A stretch of 64,000 nt of DNA from Oleispira antarctica RB-8. Its GTDB lineage: Bacteria > Pseudomonadota > Gammaproteobacteria > Pseudomonadales > Oceanobacteraceae. The position numbers were made by a program, and so were the translations under genes. Shown here one piece after another: positions 32,328 to 44,813 of the stretch (the stretch's first letter is position 1; every line of letters starts with the position of its first letter). The notes beneath the pieces were generated by a model. The model had not been told where the DNA came from. It worked only from the letters and a program-made list of their open reading frames with translations, and did not search any database. Location: assembly GCA_000967895.1 (NCBI GenBank), contig FO203512.1:248001-312000 (forward strand), given 5' to 3'.

Positions 32328-35300
32328 ATGAAAGACTTAGTTAATTTTCTTCGAAATCAGTCGAATGCTGACGAGTTTGATGCGATCCGTATTGGCTTGG
32401 CATCGCCAGATATGATCCGTTCTTGGTCTTATGGTGAAGTTAAGAAGCCAGAGACCATCAACTATCGTACCTTCAAACCTGAGCGTGACGGTTTGTTTTG
32501 TGCGCGTATTTTCGGCCCAATTAAAGACTTTGAATGTTTGTGCGGTAAGTACAAGCGTTTGAAGCACCGTGGCGTAATTTGTGAGAAGTGTGGCGTAGAA
32601 GTTACACAATCTAAAGTTCGTCGTGATCGCATGGGTCACATTGACCTAGCGAGCCCAGTAGCCCACATCTGGTTCCTTAAATCATTACCATCGCGTATTG
32701 GTTTGATGCTGGATATGACGTTACGTGACATCGAACGCATTCTTTATTATGAATCTTTCGTTGTTACCGAGCCAGGTATGACCACTCTTGAAGTCGGTCA
32801 GCTATTGAATGACGAACAGTACTACGAAGCGATTGAAGAATTCGGCGACGAATTTGAAGCTAAAATGGGTGCTGAAGCGATTCAAGGCTTATTATCTCAC
32901 ATCATTTTAGATGAAGAGATTCAGCGTTTGCGTGAAGAAATTCCAGCGACAAACTCTGAAACAAAAATTAAGAAATTATCCAAGCGTCTTAAGTTGTTGG
33001 AAGCATTCTACAACTCAGGTAATAACCCGCAGTGGATGATTATGACGGTTCTACCAGTTCTTCCGCCGGATCTTCGTCCGTTGGTACCGCTGGATGGTGG
33101 CCGTTTTGCGACTTCTGACTTGAACGATTTATATCGTCGAGTGATTAACCGTAACAACCGTTTGAAACGTCTTCTAGAGCTAAGTGCTCCAGACATCATC
33201 GTGCGCAACGAAAAGCGTATGTTGCAAGAGTCTGTTGATGCGTTGCTAGATAACGGTCGTCGCGGTCGTGCTATTACGGGTTCTAACAAACGTCCGCTTA
33301 AATCTCTTGCCGATATGATCAAGGGTAAACAGGGTCGTTTCCGTCAGAACTTATTGGGTAAGCGAGTAGATTACTCGGGTCGTTCGGTAATTACCGTTGG
33401 TCCTAAATTACGCTTACATCAGTGTGGTCTTCCTAAGAAGATGGCATTGGAATTATTTAAGCCATTCATCTTCAGTAAGCTTGAACACCGTGGTCTAGCG
33501 ACAACGATTAAAGCCGCTAAGAAGATGGTTGAGCGCGAAACTGCTGAAGTTTGGGATATCCTTGCTGAAGTAATTCGTGAACACCCAATCATGTTAAACC
33601 GTGCACCAACATTGCACAGATTGGGTATTCAAGCGTTCGAGCCTACCTTGATTGAAGGTAAAGCGATTCAATTGCACCCATTGGTTTGTGCGGCATACAA
33701 CGCCGATTTCGATGGTGACCAAATGGCGGTACACGTACCGTTAACAATTGAAGCTCAGCTAGAAGCTCGTGCCTTGATGATGGCAACGAACAACGTACTA
33801 TCGCCAGCCAACGGTGAGCCAATTATCGTACCTTCGCAGGACGTTGTATTGGGTCTTTACTGGATGACTCGTGAGCGTGTAGCCGCCAAAGGCGAAGGCA
33901 TGTTCTTGGCGAACCTTGATGAAGTGACGCGTGCTTATGGCAGCGGCATGGCTGATTTACAAGCCAAAGTTAAGGTGCGTATTAGCGAAGTTGTTAACGA
34001 TCACGAAGGTAATAGTGTTGCGACAACTAAGGTTGTTGATACGACGATCGGTCGTGCATTGTTATTCCGCATCGTACCAGAAGGTTTGTCTTACGACTTG
34101 GTTAACCAACCAATGAAGAAGAAGGCGATTTCTAACTTACTGAACACGGCTTATCGTCGCGTTGGTTTGAAAGATACGGTTATCTTCGCTGACCAGATCA
34201 TGTATACAGGTTTCGAGTATGCAACGATTTCTGGTGTATCGATTGGTGTTAACGATTTCGTTATTCCTGATGCTAAAGCGGTTATTGTTGCTGAAGCTGA
34301 TGCTGAAGTTAAAGAAATTGAAAGCCAGTTTGCTTCTGGTCTTGTTACTCAAGGCGAAAAGTACAACAAGGTTGTTGATATTTGGTCTCGCGCTAACGAA
34401 GTAGTTGCGAAGGCGATGATGGACAACTTGAGTACTGAACCGGTTCTTGACCGTGACGGTAACCCAACGGACATCGAGCAAGAGTCTTTTAACTCTGTTT
34501 ATATGATGGCTGACTCTGGCGCTCGTGGTAGCCCAGCTCAGATTCGTCAGTTAGCAGGTATGCGTGGTTTGATGGCCAAGCCGGATGGTTCGATTATTGA
34601 AACGCCGATTGTTGCTAACTTCCGTGAAGGTTTGAACGTACAGCAGTACTTCACCTCGACTCACGGTGCTCGTAAAGGTCTAGCCGATACAGCATTGAAG
34701 ACAGCAAACTCGGGTTATTTGACTCGTCGTCTAGTAGATGTGGCACAAGACTTGGTTGTTACCGAGAGCGATTGTGGTACTGAGCACGGCGTAGAAATGA
34801 CTCCGTTAATTGAAGGCGGTGACGTAGTAGTACCTCTAGGTACTCGTATCTTGGGTCGTACTGTTGCTAAAGACGTATTCAAGCCTGGTTCTGAAGATGA
34901 AATTGCTGTTGAACGCGGTACTTTGATTGATGAGCAGTGGGTAGAAAAAATTGAAGCAATGGGGATCGACGAAGTATACGTTCGTTCTGCCATTACGTGT
35001 GAAACCCGTCAGGGTATCTGTGCTAGCTGTTATGGTCGTGACCTAGGTCGTGGCCATTTGGTTAATGCCGGTGAAGCTGTTGGCGTTATCGCTGCACAGT
35101 CGATCGGTGAGCCGGGTACACAGTTGACAATGCGTACATTCCACATTGGTGGTGCTGCATCTCGTCAGTCTGCTGCGGATAGCGTACAAGTTAAAAACAA
35201 GGGTAAAGTTCGTCTTCATAATATGAAGACTGTAACTAAGGAAACAGGCGAGCTAGTTGCTGTATCTCGTTCTGGTTCGATCACTCTTGCCGATGAGCAC

Positions 35301-36554
35301 GGTCGTGAGCGTGAGCTGTATAAGCTTCCTTACGGTGCAGTGATTTCATTGAAAGATGGTGATTCGGTTGAAGCTGGTCAGAAAGTGGCAAGCTGGGATC
35401 CGCACACCCACCCAATTATTACTGAAGTGAAAGGTCGCATTCAGTTCGTTGGTATGGAAGAAGGTATTACTATTAACCGTCAGGTTGATGAATTAACTGG
35501 CCTTTCAAACATCGAAGTAATCGATCCAGCGGTTCGACCAGCAGCGGGTAAAGATATTCGCCCGATGGTTAAATTGGTTGATGACGCAGGTGAAGACGTT
35601 ATGTTGCCAGGTGCTAATACGCCTGCTCAATATTTGTTACCACCTAACGCCTTGGTAAACCATGAAGATGGCGCTGAAGTGAATATTGGTGATGCAATTG
35701 CCCGTATTCCTCAAGAGTCTTCTGGTAACAAAGATATTACGGGTGGTCTACCACGAGTTGCTGACTTGTTCGAGGCGCGTAAGCCGAAAGAACCTGCAAT
35801 TCTTGCTGAGATCTCTGGTGCGGTAAGTTTTGGTAAGGAGACTAAAGGCAAGAAGCGTTTAGTGATTACCCCAACTGACGGCGCTGATGTTTATGAAGAA
35901 CTGATTCCTAAGTGGCGTCACCTGAACATTTTCGAAGGTGAAAAAGTTGAAAAGGGTGAGGTTATCTCTGATGGCCCGATGAACCCACATGACATCTTGC
36001 GTCTATTGGGCGTTGGTGAGCTAGCTGTTTATATTACAAACGAAGTGCAGGAAGTATATCGTCTGCAGGGCGTTGGTATTAACGATAAGCACATCGAAGT
36101 TATTGTGCGTCAGATGTTACGTAAGGTTGTGATTGATCAGCCAGGTGATTCAACCTTCATTCCGGGTGAGCAGGTAGAATTTAATGCCTTCCTTGAACAG
36201 AATGATGCATTGAAGACTGAAGAGAAAATTGTCGCTAAGGGTCAACGTGCGCTATTGGGTATCACCAAAGCCTCTTTGGCAACTGAGTCTTTCATCTCGG
36301 CAGCCTCGTTCCAAGAAACAACTCGCGTACTAACCGAAGGTTCGGTAACGGGTAAAGTTGATAGTTTGCGTGGTCTGAAAGAGAACGTAGTTGTAGGTCG
36401 TTTGATTCCTGCAGGTACGGGCTTGGCTTACCACAAAGAACGTAAGCGTAAGCGCGATGAGCGTGAAGCTGACAAACTGAAAGCAGCCGGCGGTATGTCT
36501 GCCAGTGCTGATGAAGTTGAAGCGCGTTTAACTGAAGCCTTTAGTGATAAATAA
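32328..36554 (+). CDS. rpoC: DNA-directed RNA polymerase subunit beta'
   Basis: Largest polymerase subunit, 1408 residues (E. coli 1407). The Mg-binding active-site loop NADFDGDQ is at 458-465, so Asp460, Asp462 and Asp464 have E. coli numbering. The first zinc site is [20 protein letters not shown] near residues 70-90, and the second is formed by the [14 protein letters not shown] region. The bridge-helix/trigger-loop region includes [24 protein letters not shown] lies before the ATG. A strong terminator follows, closing the operon begun at tRNA-Trp/secE or at rplK. Confidence 0.99.
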   Translation: MKDLVNFLRNQSNADEFDAIRIGLASPDMIRSWSYGEVKKPETINYRTFKPERDGLFCARIFGPIKDFECLCGKYKRLKHRGVICEKCGVEVTQSKVRRDRMGHIDLASPVAHIWFLKSLPSRIGLMLDMTLRDIERILYYESFVVTEPGMTTLEVGQLLNDEQYYEAIEEFGDEFEAKMGAEAIQGLLSHIILDEEIQRLREEIPATNSETKIKKLSKRLKLLEAFYNSGNNPQWMIMTVLPVLPPDLRPLVPLDGGRFATSDLNDLYRRVINRNNRLKRLLELSAPDIIVRNEKRMLQESVDALLDNGRRGRAITGSNKRPLKSLADMIKGKQGRFRQNLLGKRVDYSGRSVITVGPKLRLHQCGLPKKMALELFKPFIFSKLEHRGLATTIKAAKKMVERETAEVWDILAEVIREHPIMLNRAPTLHRLGIQAFEPTLIEGKAIQLHPLVCAAYNADFDGDQMAVHVPLTIEAQLEARALMMATNNVLSPANGEPIIVPSQDVVLGLYWMTRERVAAKGEGMFLANLDEVTRAYGSGMADLQAKVKVRISEVVNDHEGNSVATTKVVDTTIGRALLFRIVPEGLSYDLVNQPMKKKAISNLLNTAYRRVGLKDTVIFADQIMYTGFEYATISGVSIGVNDFVIPDAKAVIVAEADAEVKEIESQFASGLVTQGEKYNKVVDIWSRANEVVAKAMMDNLSTEPVLDRDGNPTDIEQESFNSVYMMADSGARGSPAQIRQLAGMRGLMAKPDGSIIETPIVANFREGLNVQQYFTSTHGARKGLADTALKTANSGYLTRRLVDVAQDLVVTESDCGTEHGVEMTPLIEGGDVVVPLGTRILGRTVAKDVFKPGSEDEIAVERGTLIDEQWVEKIEAMGIDEVYVRSAITCETRQGICASCYGRDLGRGHLVNAGEAVGVIAAQSIGEPGTQLTMRTFHIGGAASRQSAADSVQVKNKGKVRLHNMKTVTKETGELVAVSRSGSITLADEHGRERELYKLPYGAVISLKDGDSVEAGQKVASWDPHTHPIITEVKGRIQFVGMEEGITINRQVDELTGLSNIEVIDPAVRPAAGKDIRPMVKLVDDAGEDVMLPGANTPAQYLLPPNALVNHEDGAEVNIGDAIARIPQESSGNKDITGGLPRVADLFEARKPKEPAILAEISGAVSFGKETKGKKRLVITPTDGADVYEELIPKWRHLNIFEGEKVEKGEVISDGPMNPHDILRLLGVGELAVYITNEVQEVYRLQGVGINDKHIEVIVRQMLRKVVIDQPGDSTFIPGEQVEFNAFLEQNDALKTEEKIVAKGQRALLGITKASLATESFISAASFQETTRVLTEGSVTGKVDSLRGLKENVVVGRLIPAGTGLAYHKERKRKRDEREADKLKAAGGMSASADEVEARLTEAFSDK

Positions 36555-36576
36555 GCTTAAGTTAACAGCGTGATTT

Positions 36577-36612
36577 AAAAGGGGAGATTGGGTAACCAGT
36601 CTCCCCTTTTTT
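36577..36612 (+). terminator. Rho-independent terminator of rpoBC
   Basis: AAAAGGGGAGA pairs with TCTCCCCTTTT and is followed by TT, 23 bases after the rpoC stop. Confidence 0.93.
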
Positions 36613-36675
36613 GATAAACGTGGTTAGGAGCTTGCTTAGAAACGGCCGAATCGGTTGCTTTCTAATCAATAACTC

Positions 36676-36704
36676 TTGACCTTATAAGGCTAGGGCATTA
36701 TGCT
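36676..36704 (+). promoter_or_regulatory. Putative str operon promoter (rpsL)
   Basis: TTGACC (36676-36681) and TATGCT (36699-36704), spaced 17 bases, followed by CTCGGCCCC. The -10 is imperfect, but the position after the rpoC terminator and the GC-rich discriminator support it. Confidence 0.65.
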
Positions 36705-36765
36705 CTCGGCCCCTTTTATGTGCCAGGATTGTCTTGGTGCATATATAAACTAGTGGAGTTTACAA

Positions 36766-37137
36766 ATGGCTACTATTAACCAATTGGTTCGTAAGCCTCG
36801 TAAGCGTCAAGTGGCGAAGAGTGACGTACGTGCATTGCAAGCATGTCCTCAACGTCGTGGTGTTTGTACTCGTGTATACACCACCACACCTAAGAAGCCT
36901 AACTCAGCGCTTCGTAAAGTGTGTCGTGTACGTTTGACCAATGGCTTTGAAGTATCTTCCTACATCGGTGGTGAAGGTCACAACTTGCAAGAGCACAGCG
37001 TGGTTTTAATCCGCGGTGGTCGTGTTAAAGATTTACCGGGTGTTCGTTACCACACAGTTCGTGGTGCATTGGATACGTCTGGTGTTTCTGATCGTCGCCA
37101 AGGCCGTTCTAAGTACGGTGCTAAGCGTCCTAAGTAA
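36766..37137 (+). CDS. rpsL: 30S ribosomal protein S12
   Basis: Decoding-centre protein. The 123-residue product has [13 protein letters not shown] with Lys43 and [14 protein letters not shown] with Lys88, the residues altered in streptomycin-resistant mutants, so this is the wild-type susceptible form. Asp89 in KDLPG is the usual methylthiolated residue. It is first gene of the str operon, behind TGGAG. Confidence 0.98.
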   Translation: MATINQLVRKPRKRQVAKSDVRALQACPQRRGVCTRVYTTTPKKPNSALRKVCRVRLTNGFEVSSYIGGEGHNLQEHSVVLIRGGRVKDLPGVRYHTVRGALDTSGVSDRRQGRSKYGAKRPK

Positions 37138-37258
37138 GTTTCTATTAGTCTTTTTGACTAATGTGAGAAGTATTTTAGATAAGAGTAAGGCTGAGTCATT
37201 TTAATCTATTGTTAAGATCTCAGACTGACCTGAAGACCTAATTAAATGAGGGCTTATC

Positions 37259-37729
37259 ATGCCTAGAAGACGCGTCGCCGCAAAACGCGACATATTGCCA
37301 GATCCAAAATTTGGTAATGTAACGCTAGCTAAATTCATTAACATCGTAATGGTTAGTGGAAAAAAATCTATCGCCGAAGGCGTAGTATATGGTGCACTTG
37401 ATGGCATTACTGCAAAAGGTAATGACAACGCACTAGAAATTTTTGACAAGGCATTGGAAAGCATCCAGCCTTCAGTCGAAGTTAAAAGCCGCCGTGTAGG
37501 TGGTGCTACTTATCAAGTACCTGTTGAAGTTCGTCCTTCACGTCGTATGGCTCTTGCTATGCGTTGGTTGGTTGATGCTGCTCGTGCCCGTGGTGAAAAA
37601 TCCATGGCTCAGCGCTTGGCTAACGAAATGATTGACGCAGCAGAAGGTAAAGGTTCAGCTGTTAAGAAACGTGAAGATGTTCACCGTATGGCAGAAGCTA
37701 ACAAAGCTTTCTCTCATTACCGTTTCTAA
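37259..37729 (+). CDS. rpsG: 30S ribosomal protein S7
   Basis: Primary binder of the 16S 3' major domain and, in E. coli, repressor of the str operon. The 156-residue protein starts [20 protein letters not shown] and contains the RNA-binding [17 protein letters not shown] segment and the [13 protein letters not shown] helix. The 121-base rpsL-rpsG spacer has no structure I could assign confidently to S7 autoregulation. GAGGG precedes the start. Confidence 0.98.
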   Translation: MPRRRVAAKRDILPDPKFGNVTLAKFINIVMVSGKKSIAEGVVYGALDGITAKGNDNALEIFDKALESIQPSVEVKSRRVGGATYQVPVEVRPSRRMALAMRWLVDAARARGEKSMAQRLANEMIDAAEGKGSAVKKREDVHRMAEANKAFSHYRF

Positions 37730-37748
37730 TTAGCTTAAGGACAACCCT

Positions 37749-39848
37749 GTGGCCCGTACTACTGAACTTGCTCTCTATCGTAACATTGGTATTGTTGCGC
37801 ATGTTGATGCTGGTAAGACAACAACGACTGAGCGTGTATTGTTCTACACTGGTGTATCTCACAAATTAGGTGAGGTGCATGATGGTGCAGCAACGATGGA
37901 CTGGATGGAGCAGGAGCAGGAGCGTGGTATTACCATTACTTCTGCGGCTACTACATGCTTTTGGTCGGGGATGTCGAAGCAGTTTGATCAGCATCGTATT
38001 AATATTATCGATACACCAGGGCACGTCGACTTCACTATTGAAGTAGAGCGTTCGTTGAGAGTGCTTGATGGTGCAGTGGTTGTTCTTTGTGGATCTTCCG
38101 GTGTGCAGCCTCAAACTGAGACTGTATGGCGGCAGGCTAATAAGTACGAAGTACCGCGTATGGTATTCGTAAATAAAATGGATCGCACGGGCGCGGACTT
38201 CTTTATGGTTGTTAAGCAACTAAAAGAGCGTCTTGGTGCTAATGCGGTTCCGATGCAGATTAATATTGGCGCTGAAGATGATTTCAAAGGTGTGGTTGAT
38301 CTGGTCAAAATGAAAGCCATTATGTGGAGTGAAGCAGATCAGGGTATGACCTTCAATTATGAAGAGATTCCTGCTGATCTAGTGGATGAAGCAAATGTAT
38401 GGCGTGAAAACTTATTGGATGCGGCCGCTGAAGCCTCTGATGAGTTGATGGAAAAATACCTCGAAGAGGGTGATCTGTCAGAAGAAGAATTAAAGAGCGC
38501 ATTACGCAAGCAAACCCTTGCGGGTGAAATCGTTCTTGTTACTTGTGGTTCTGCCTTTAAAAATAAAGGTGTGCAGGCGGTATTGGATGCGGTCGTCGAA
38601 TACTTGCCATCGCCACAAGATGTAAAGCCTATTGAGGGTGTGTTAAACGACAAGGACGAGACTATTGGTACTCGTGCTGCTAGTGATGACGCACCTTTCG
38701 CTGCTTTAGCATTTAAAGTTGCAACCGATCCGTTTGTGGGGACTTTAACCTTTATGCGTGTTTATTCTGGTGTTGTTTGTCAGGGTGATGGTGTATATAA
38801 CCCGGTTAAAGGTCGTCGCGAACGTATTGGGCGTATGGTTCAGATGCATGCTAATGACCGTGAGGAGATCAAAGAGATCCGCGCGGGTGATATTGCTGCA
38901 GCTATCGGTATGAAGGACGTCACTACAGGTGATACTTTGTGCGATATGAAAGAGATTATTACGCTTGAGCGTATGGAATTCCCTGAACCAGTTATCTCGA
39001 TCGCAGTAGAGCCAAAGTCTCAGCCTGATCAAGAAAAAATGGGTGTTGCGCTGGGTAAGCTAGCCGCAGAAGATCCTTCTTTCCGTGTGGAAACAGACGA
39101 AGAGACGGGTCAGACTATTATTTCAGGTATGGGTGAGCTTCACCTCGATATTATTATCGATCGAATGCGTCGCGAGTTTAATGTTGATTGCAATGTGGGT
39201 AAGCCACAAGTTGCCTATCGCGAGAAGATTTCATCTATGGTCGTTATTGATCATAAATTCGCTAAGCAATCAGGTGGTCGCGGACAATATGGTCACGTTG
39301 TTATTCGCTTTGAGCCTGCTCAAGGTGAAGATGATGGCCTAGAGTTTGTGAATGAAATTGCGGGTGGTTCTATCCCTCGTGAATTCATACCTGCAATTGA
39401 AAAAGGTATTGCTGAGCAGATGCAGAACGGTATTCTTGCTGGATATCCTTTGCTGGGTCTAAAGGCAACCTTGTTTGATGGTTCGTTCCACGATGTTGAC
39501 TCCAATGAAATGGCATTTAAAATTGCTGCATCTCAAGCAACAAGGCTGCTAGGTAAGGAGGGTGACCCTCTTCTTATGGAGCCAATGATGAAGGTTGAGA
39601 TTGTCACTCCTGAAGATTATATGGGTGACGTTATTGGAGATCTGAATCGTCGACGTGGCATTATTCAGGGAATGGAAGACATTCCAGCGGGTAAGGTTAT
39701 CAATGCATCTGTGCCATTGGCTGAGATGTTTGGTTACGCAACTGATTTGCGCTCTGCATCTCAAGGCCGTGCGACTTACAGTATGGAATTTGAAAGTTAT
39801 GCAGCAGCACCCGCAAGTGTGACTGAAGCAATAATCAATATTAACTAA
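37749..39848 (+). CDS. fusA: Elongation factor G (str operon copy)
   Basis: Canonical translocation GTPase, 699 residues, starting with GTG at 37749 behind AAGGAC. The G domain shows [48 protein letters not shown] and CGSAFKNKG; later domains carry [25 protein letters not shown] and [10 protein letters not shown]. It stands in the usual rpsL-rpsG-fusA-tuf order, unlike the lone paralogue at 22012. It is the likely housekeeping EF-G and the natural fusidic-acid target. Confidence 0.98.
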   Translation: MARTTELALYRNIGIVAHVDAGKTTTTERVLFYTGVSHKLGEVHDGAATMDWMEQEQERGITITSAATTCFWSGMSKQFDQHRINIIDTPGHVDFTIEVERSLRVLDGAVVVLCGSSGVQPQTETVWRQANKYEVPRMVFVNKMDRTGADFFMVVKQLKERLGANAVPMQINIGAEDDFKGVVDLVKMKAIMWSEADQGMTFNYEEIPADLVDEANVWRENLLDAAAEASDELMEKYLEEGDLSEEELKSALRKQTLAGEIVLVTCGSAFKNKGVQAVLDAVVEYLPSPQDVKPIEGVLNDKDETIGTRAASDDAPFAALAFKVATDPFVGTLTFMRVYSGVVCQGDGVYNPVKGRRERIGRMVQMHANDREEIKEIRAGDIAAAIGMKDVTTGDTLCDMKEIITLERMEFPEPVISIAVEPKSQPDQEKMGVALGKLAAEDPSFRVETDEETGQTIISGMGELHLDIIIDRMRREFNVDCNVGKPQVAYREKISSMVVIDHKFAKQSGGRGQYGHVVIRFEPAQGEDDGLEFVNEIAGGSIPREFIPAIEKGIAEQMQNGILAGYPLLGLKATLFDGSFHDVDSNEMAFKIAASQATRLLGKEGDPLLMEPMMKVEIVTPEDYMGDVIGDLNRRRGIIQGMEDIPAGKVINASVPLAEMFGYATDLRSASQGRATYSMEFESYAAAPASVTEAIININ

Positions 39849-39872
39849 TTTAAAAATATAGGGGCCGCTACC

Positions 39873-41096
39873 ATGGCAAAAGCGCAATTTGAACGTAATA
39901 AAACCCACGTAAACGTTGGCACCATTGGCCACGTTGACCACGGTAAAACAACTCTAACAGCTGCACTTACTCGTGTTGCTGCAGAAGTTTTCGGTGGCGA
40001 AATGGTTGATTTCGCAAACATCGATAACGCACCAGAAGAGCGCGAGCGTGGTATCACAATCGCAACTTCTCACGTTGAGTATGAAACAACTGATCGTCAC
40101 TACGCACACGTAGATTGTCCTGGTCACGCCGATTATGTTAAAAACATGATTACAGGTGCTGCACAAATGGATGGCGCTATCTTGGTATGTGGCGCAACTG
40201 ATGGCCCGATGCCTCAGACTCGTGAGCACATCTTGCTTTCTCGTCAGGTTGGTGTTCCATACATCGTTGTATTCTTGAACAAAGCTGACCTTCTTGCAGA
40301 AGATTGCGGCGGCGCTGATTCTGAAGAATACGAAGAAATGATCGAGCTAGTAGAAATGGAGCTTCGTGAGCTTCTTACTGAATACGATTTCCCAGGTGAC
40401 GATACTCCAATCGTTGCAGGTTCTGCATTGATGGCCCTAAACGGCGAAGATGAGAACGAAATGGGTACTACGGCTGTTAAGAAGCTTCTAGAAACTCTAG
40501 ATTCTTACATCCCAGAGCCACAGCGTGCTATCGATGGCGATTTCATTATGCCAATCGAAGACGTTTTCTCTATTCAGGGTCGTGGTACTGTTGTTACTGG
40601 TCGTATTGAGCGTGGCATTATCAATACAGGTAACGATGTTGAAATTATTGGTCTTAAAGAGACAACTAAATCAACGTGTACGGGTGTTGAGATGTTCCGT
40701 AAGATCCTTGATGAGGGTCGTGCTGGTGAAAACTGCGGTATCCTTCTTCGTGGTACTAAGCGTGAAGATGTTCAGCGTGGACAAGTATTGGCTAAGCCTG
40801 GTTCAACTACTCCTCACACAACTTTCTCTGCAGAAATCTATGTGTTGGGTAAAGAAGAAGGCGGACGTCATACTCCTTTCTTCAAAGGATATCGTCCACA
40901 GTTCTACTTCCGTACAACAGACGTGACAGGTGCTTGTGAGCTACCTGAAGGCGTTGAGATGGTAATGCCTGGTGATAACGTAAACTTGACTGTAACTCTA
41001 ATCGCACCAATCGCGATGGATGAAGGTCTACGTTTCGCTATTCGTGAAGGCGGCCGTACTGTAGGCGCTGGTGTTGTTGGTAAAGTAATCGCTTAA
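39873..41096 (+). CDS. tufA: Elongation factor Tu (str operon copy)
   Basis: Second EF-Tu gene, 407 residues, with the same motifs as the copy at 20484. Base-by-base reading of the two genes found one difference, T to C at 40807, changing codon 312 from Ile to Thr in the domain III segment [12 protein letters not shown]. coli and Pseudomonas EF-Tu have Ile at this place, so this copy carries the derived state. Similarity stops abruptly at the start codon and about three bases beyond the stop, as expected from gene conversion. GGGG precedes the ATG. Confidence 0.98.
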   Translation: MAKAQFERNKTHVNVGTIGHVDHGKTTLTAALTRVAAEVFGGEMVDFANIDNAPEERERGITIATSHVEYETTDRHYAHVDCPGHADYVKNMITGAAQMDGAILVCGATDGPMPQTREHILLSRQVGVPYIVVFLNKADLLAEDCGGADSEEYEEMIELVEMELRELLTEYDFPGDDTPIVAGSALMALNGEDENEMGTTAVKKLLETLDSYIPEPQRAIDGDFIMPIEDVFSIQGRGTVVTGRIERGIINTGNDVEIIGLKETTKSTCTGVEMFRKILDEGRAGENCGILLRGTKREDVQRGQVLAKPGSTTPHTTFSAEIYVLGKEEGGRHTPFFKGYRPQFYFRTTDVTGACELPEGVEMVMPGDNVNLTVTLIAPIAMDEGLRFAIREGGRTVGAGVVGKVIA

Positions 41097-41205
41097 TCGC
41101 GGCTTTAACTGCATTACTGGTAATGCCGGGTTTTGGAATCATTATCCGGTATCAGTCAAAAATAATTAAAAAACGTAAGTTGTTGATTATTTAAGACTTT
41201 ATAGC

Positions 41206-41249
41206 AAGAAAGGCCCTCTTCTCTGTTTGGGAAGAGGGCCTTTCTTTTT
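41206..41249 (+). terminator. Rho-independent terminator after tufA
   Basis: A 16-bp stem, AAGAAAGGCCCTCTTC with its complement GAAGAGGGCCTTTCTT, around a nine-base loop and followed by TTT. It separates the str operon from the S10 operon promoter seven bases downstream. Confidence 0.93.
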
Positions 41250-41255
41250 GTGCGC

Positions 41256-41656
<401 letters not shown>

Positions 41657-41780
41657 TAATTAAACAATTCCGTTTAATTAATAACCAGACACAGGTCTTG
41701 TGTAACGCTCACTGAAGTCGATAAGACGGATTTGGAGCGGCCATAGCGGGTATCAGCCCCGTACACTAGAGGAAAGTATT

Positions 41781-42413
41781 ATGACTATAGGTTTAGTCGG
41801 CAAGAAAGCTGGCATGACCCGAGTTTTTTCTGAGGATGGTCAAGCTATCCCAGTAACAGTTATTGAGGTTCCTACTCAATTAGTTGCTCAGATTAAAACT
41901 CAAGAAACTGATGGCTACCAAGCTATTCAGGTTACTTATGGTGAGAAGAAAGCTTCTCGCGTTTCAAAGCCAGCAGCTGGTCACTTCGCTAAAGCGGGTG
42001 TTCAAGCAGGTCGTGGTCTTTTGGAATTCCGTACTGAAGAAGAGTTTGCTGTAGGCGCTGAGCTTACCGTTTCTCGCTTTGAAGACGGCCAAAAAGTAGA
42101 TGTAACCGGTACCTCTAAAGGTAAAGGTTTTCAAGGTGGTGTTAAGCGTTGGAATTTCCAAATGCAAGATGCTACACACGGTAACTCATTGTCTCACCGT
42201 GCACCTGGTTCAATCGGTCAGTGTCAAACTCCTGGTCGTGTTTGGAAAGGTAAGAAAATGGCAGGTCACATGGGTTCTGAGCAGGTAACTACTCAAAATC
42301 TAGAGATTATTCGTGTCGATGTTGAACGCGGCTTGTTGTTGGTTAAAGGTGCAGTACCCGGCGCTACCGGCGGTGATCTGATCGTTAAACCAGCTGTTAA
42401 AGTTAAGCGCTAG
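41781..42413 (+). CDS. rplC: 50S ribosomal protein L3
   Basis: Early assembly protein whose loop approaches the peptidyl-transferase centre. The 210-residue product begins [14 protein letters not shown] and carries [19 protein letters not shown], where the glutamine of SIGQ is the residue N-methylated by PrmB in E. coli; the adjacent Asn is Cys here. AGAGGAAAG precedes the ATG. Confidence 0.97.
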   Translation: MTIGLVGKKAGMTRVFSEDGQAIPVTVIEVPTQLVAQIKTQETDGYQAIQVTYGEKKASRVSKPAAGHFAKAGVQAGRGLLEFRTEEEFAVGAELTVSRFEDGQKVDVTGTSKGKGFQGGVKRWNFQMQDATHGNSLSHRAPGSIGQCQTPGRVWKGKKMAGHMGSEQVTTQNLEIIRVDVERGLLLVKGAVPGATGGDLIVKPAVKVKR

Positions 42414-42423
42414 GAGAACAACT

Positions 42424-43026
42424 ATGGAACTGACAACAAACAGTGGTGCCACTGTATCTGTTTCCGAAGTTGCTTTCGGTCGCGAATACAATGAATCATT
42501 AGTACATCAGGTTGTTACTGCATACCTGTCTACTGCTCGTCAAGGTACTAAAGCTCAGAAAAACCGCGCAGCTGTAAGCGGCGGTGGTGCTAAGCCTTGG
42601 CGTCAAAAAGGTACTGGCCGAGCTCGTGCTGGTACATCTCGTGGTCCTATCTGGCGCAAAGGTGGTGTTACATTCGCCGCTAGCCCACGTAGCTTCGAGC
42701 AAAAAGTTAACAAAAAGATGTATCGCGCAGCGATGCAGAGCATTCTTTCGGAATTAGTTCGTCAAGAGCGTTTAGTTATTGCTGAAGAATTCACTATGGA
42801 TTCTCACAAGACTAAAGACTTCGTAGCGAAGATGGCTGAGTTGCAATTGAGCAACGTGCTAATCATTGCTGAAGATCTTGATGAAAAACTTTACTTAGCT
42901 TCTCGTAACGTTCCACACGTTGCTGTTACTGAAGCGGGTGCGGTTGATCCGGTAAGCCTAGTTGCCTTTGATAAAGTATTGGTAACAGTCTCTGCTCTTA
43001 AGAAATTAGAGGAGAAATTAGGATGA
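42424..43026 (+). CDS. rplD: 50S ribosomal protein L4
   Basis: Exit-tunnel protein; in E. coli it also represses the S10 operon. The 200-residue protein contains the tunnel loop [18 protein letters not shown] followed by SPIW-like [11 protein letters not shown]. Its TGA stop overlaps the rplW start as ATGA, so the two are translationally coupled. AGGAGAAC precedes the ATG ten bases after rplC. Confidence 0.97.
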   Translation: MELTTNSGATVSVSEVAFGREYNESLVHQVVTAYLSTARQGTKAQKNRAAVSGGGAKPWRQKGTGRARAGTSRGPIWRKGGVTFAASPRSFEQKVNKKMYRAAMQSILSELVRQERLVIAEEFTMDSHKTKDFVAKMAELQLSNVLIIAEDLDEKLYLASRNVPHVAVTEAGAVDPVSLVAFDKVLVTVSALKKLEEKLG

Positions 43027-43316
43027 ACCAGGAACGTATCTATCAAGTATTAATGGGCCCACGTATCTCTGAGAAAGCGACAGTTATCGCAGAGCAAGGT
43101 CAATATACCTTCGTGGTAGCACCAGATGCTACAAAGCCTGAGATCAAGAAAGCTGTAGAAGCATTATTCAATGTTAAAGTTGAAAATGTTCAGGTCTTGA
43201 ATCAGAAAGGCAAAACTAAGCGTACTGCACGCGGCATGGGTAAGCGTAACGATGTGCGTAAAGCATACGTTTCACTTGCTGCCGGTCAGGACATTGACTT
43301 TGCTGACGCAGAATAG
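43023..43316 (+). CDS. rplW: 50S ribosomal protein L23
   Basis: Tunnel-exit protein that docks trigger factor and SRP. The 97-residue protein has [14 protein letters not shown], the [20 protein letters not shown] fold core and the basic loop [14 protein letters not shown]. It starts inside the rplD stop (ATGA overlap), with GAGGAG within the rplD end as ribosome site. Confidence 0.97.
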   Translation: MNQERIYQVLMGPRISEKATVIAEQGQYTFVVAPDATKPEIKKAVEALFNVKVENVQVLNQKGKTKRTARGMGKRNDVRKAYVSLAAGQDIDFADAE

Positions 43317-43327
43317 GAGCTAAGGTA

Positions 43328-44155
43328 ATGGCATTAGTAAAAACTAAACCGACTTCAGCTGGCCGTCGTCATCTGGTTAAGGTTGTAAACGCTGAACTTC
43401 ACAAAGGTAAGCCATTCGCTGGTTTGCTAGAGAAGAAAAGTAAGAGTGGCGGTCGTAACAACAACGGTCGAATTACTACTCGTCACATCGGTGGTGGTCA
43501 TAAGCAACACTATCGTTTAGTCGATTTTAGACGTAACAAAGACGGCATTCCAGCTGTTGTTGAACGTTTAGAATACGATCCAAATCGCAGTGCTAACATT
43601 GCATTGTTGAAGTACCTTGATGGTGAGCGCCGCTACATTATCGCCCCTAAAGGTCTTTCAGCAGGTGATGAAGTACGTTCTGGTGAAGATGCTCCTATTA
43701 AAATAGGTAGTTCTATGCCACTGCGTAACGTTCCAGTAGGTAGTGTAATACACTGCGTCGAATTGAAGCCTGGTAAAGGTGCTCAAATCGCTCGTTCTGC
43801 TGGTACATCTGCTCAGCTTGTTGCTCGTGAAGGTACTTACTGCACCTTGCGTCTACGTTCTGGAGAAATGCGTAAAGTATTATCCGAATGTCGCGCTACT
43901 TTAGGTGAAGTAGGGAATAGCGAACACAGCTTGCGCCAGCTTGGTAAAGCAGGTGCTTCACGCTGGAGAGGCGTACGTCCAACGGTTCGTGGTGTTGTTA
44001 TGAACCCAGTTGATCACCCACATGGTGGTGGTGAAGGTCGTACATCGGGTGGTCGTCACCCAGTATCTCCGTGGGGCATGCCTACCAAGGGTTATAAGAC
44101 TCGTTCGAACAAACGTACTGATAAACTTATCGTACGTCGTCGTTCCGCGAAGTAA
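43328..44155 (+). CDS. rplB: 50S ribosomal protein L2
   Basis: One of the most conserved 50S proteins, essential for subunit joining and peptidyl transfer. The 275-residue product has [19 protein letters not shown] near the start and the invariant [18 protein letters not shown] near the C-terminus, including the histidine equivalent to E. coli His229. Length is two residues above E. coli. TAAGG precedes the ATG. Confidence 0.98.
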   Translation: MALVKTKPTSAGRRHLVKVVNAELHKGKPFAGLLEKKSKSGGRNNNGRITTRHIGGGHKQHYRLVDFRRNKDGIPAVVERLEYDPNRSANIALLKYLDGERRYIIAPKGLSAGDEVRSGEDAPIKIGSSMPLRNVPVGSVIHCVELKPGKGAQIARSAGTSAQLVAREGTYCTLRLRSGEMRKVLSECRATLGEVGNSEHSLRQLGKAGASRWRGVRPTVRGVVMNPVDHPHGGGEGRTSGGRHPVSPWGMPTKGYKTRSNKRTDKLIVRRRSAK

Positions 44156-44175
44156 ATTTAAAAGAGGATTGAGCT

Positions 44176-44451
44176 GTGCCACGTTCATTAAAAAAAGGTC
44201 CTTTTATAGACCACCACTTGATGACAAAGGTAGAGACAGCGTTAGAGTCGGGCGAAAAACGTCCGATTAAAACCTGGTCTCGACGCTCTACGATCTTTCC
44301 GGAGTTCGTAGGACTGACCATTGCCGTTCATAACGGCCGTCAACATGTGCCTGTTTTCGTAACTGAAGACATGGTTGGACATAAACTAGGCGAATTTTCT
44401 GTGACACGTACCTATAAAGGTCACGTTGCAGATAAGAAAGCTAAACGTTAA
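44176..44451 (+). CDS. rpsS: 30S ribosomal protein S19
   Basis: 30S head protein contacting the A-site finger bridge and S13. The 91-residue product begins with [15 protein letters not shown] and contains [23 protein letters not shown]. It starts with GTG at 44176 behind AAAGAGGA. Confidence 0.97.
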   Translation: MPRSLKKGPFIDHHLMTKVETALESGEKRPIKTWSRRSTIFPEFVGLTIAVHNGRQHVPVFVTEDMVGHKLGEFSVTRTYKGHVADKKAKR

Positions 44452-44467
44452 TAAAGGGGTTAATTGT

Positions 44468-44803
44468 ATGTCTGAAGTAGCCGCTATATTACGTGGAGCT
44501 CAACTGTCTGCCCAAAAGGCACGTCTAGTTGCGGATCAGATCCGCGGAAAAAATGTTTCTGAAGCGTTAACTATTCTTGAGTTCAGCCCTAAAAAGGGTG
44601 CTGACTTAATGAAGAAGGTATTAGAATCTGCCATCGCTAACGCTGAGCATAATGAAGGCGCTGACGTAGACGAGTTGAATGTTTCAACTGTCTTTGTTGA
44701 CGAAGGTACTACCATGAAGCGCATACGTCCGCGTGCTAAGGGTCGTGCTGATCGTATCTTGAAGCGTTCTTGCCATATCACTATTAAAGTGTCTGAGAAA
44801 TAG
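44468..44803 (+). CDS. rplV: 50S ribosomal protein L22
   Basis: Lines the exit tunnel near the macrolide site. The 111-residue product carries [21 protein letters not shown] and the tunnel loop [19 protein letters not shown] started at the ATG at 44468 ([10 protein letters not shown]), 16 bases after rpsS with AAGGGG upstream. An earlier in-frame start within rpsS would add an unrelated N-terminus. Confidence 0.97.
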   Translation: MSEVAAILRGAQLSAQKARLVADQIRGKNVSEALTILEFSPKKGADLMKKVLESAIANAEHNEGADVDELNVSTVFVDEGTTMKRIRPRAKGRADRILKRSCHITIKVSEK

Positions 44804-44813
44804 GGAGTCGAAG

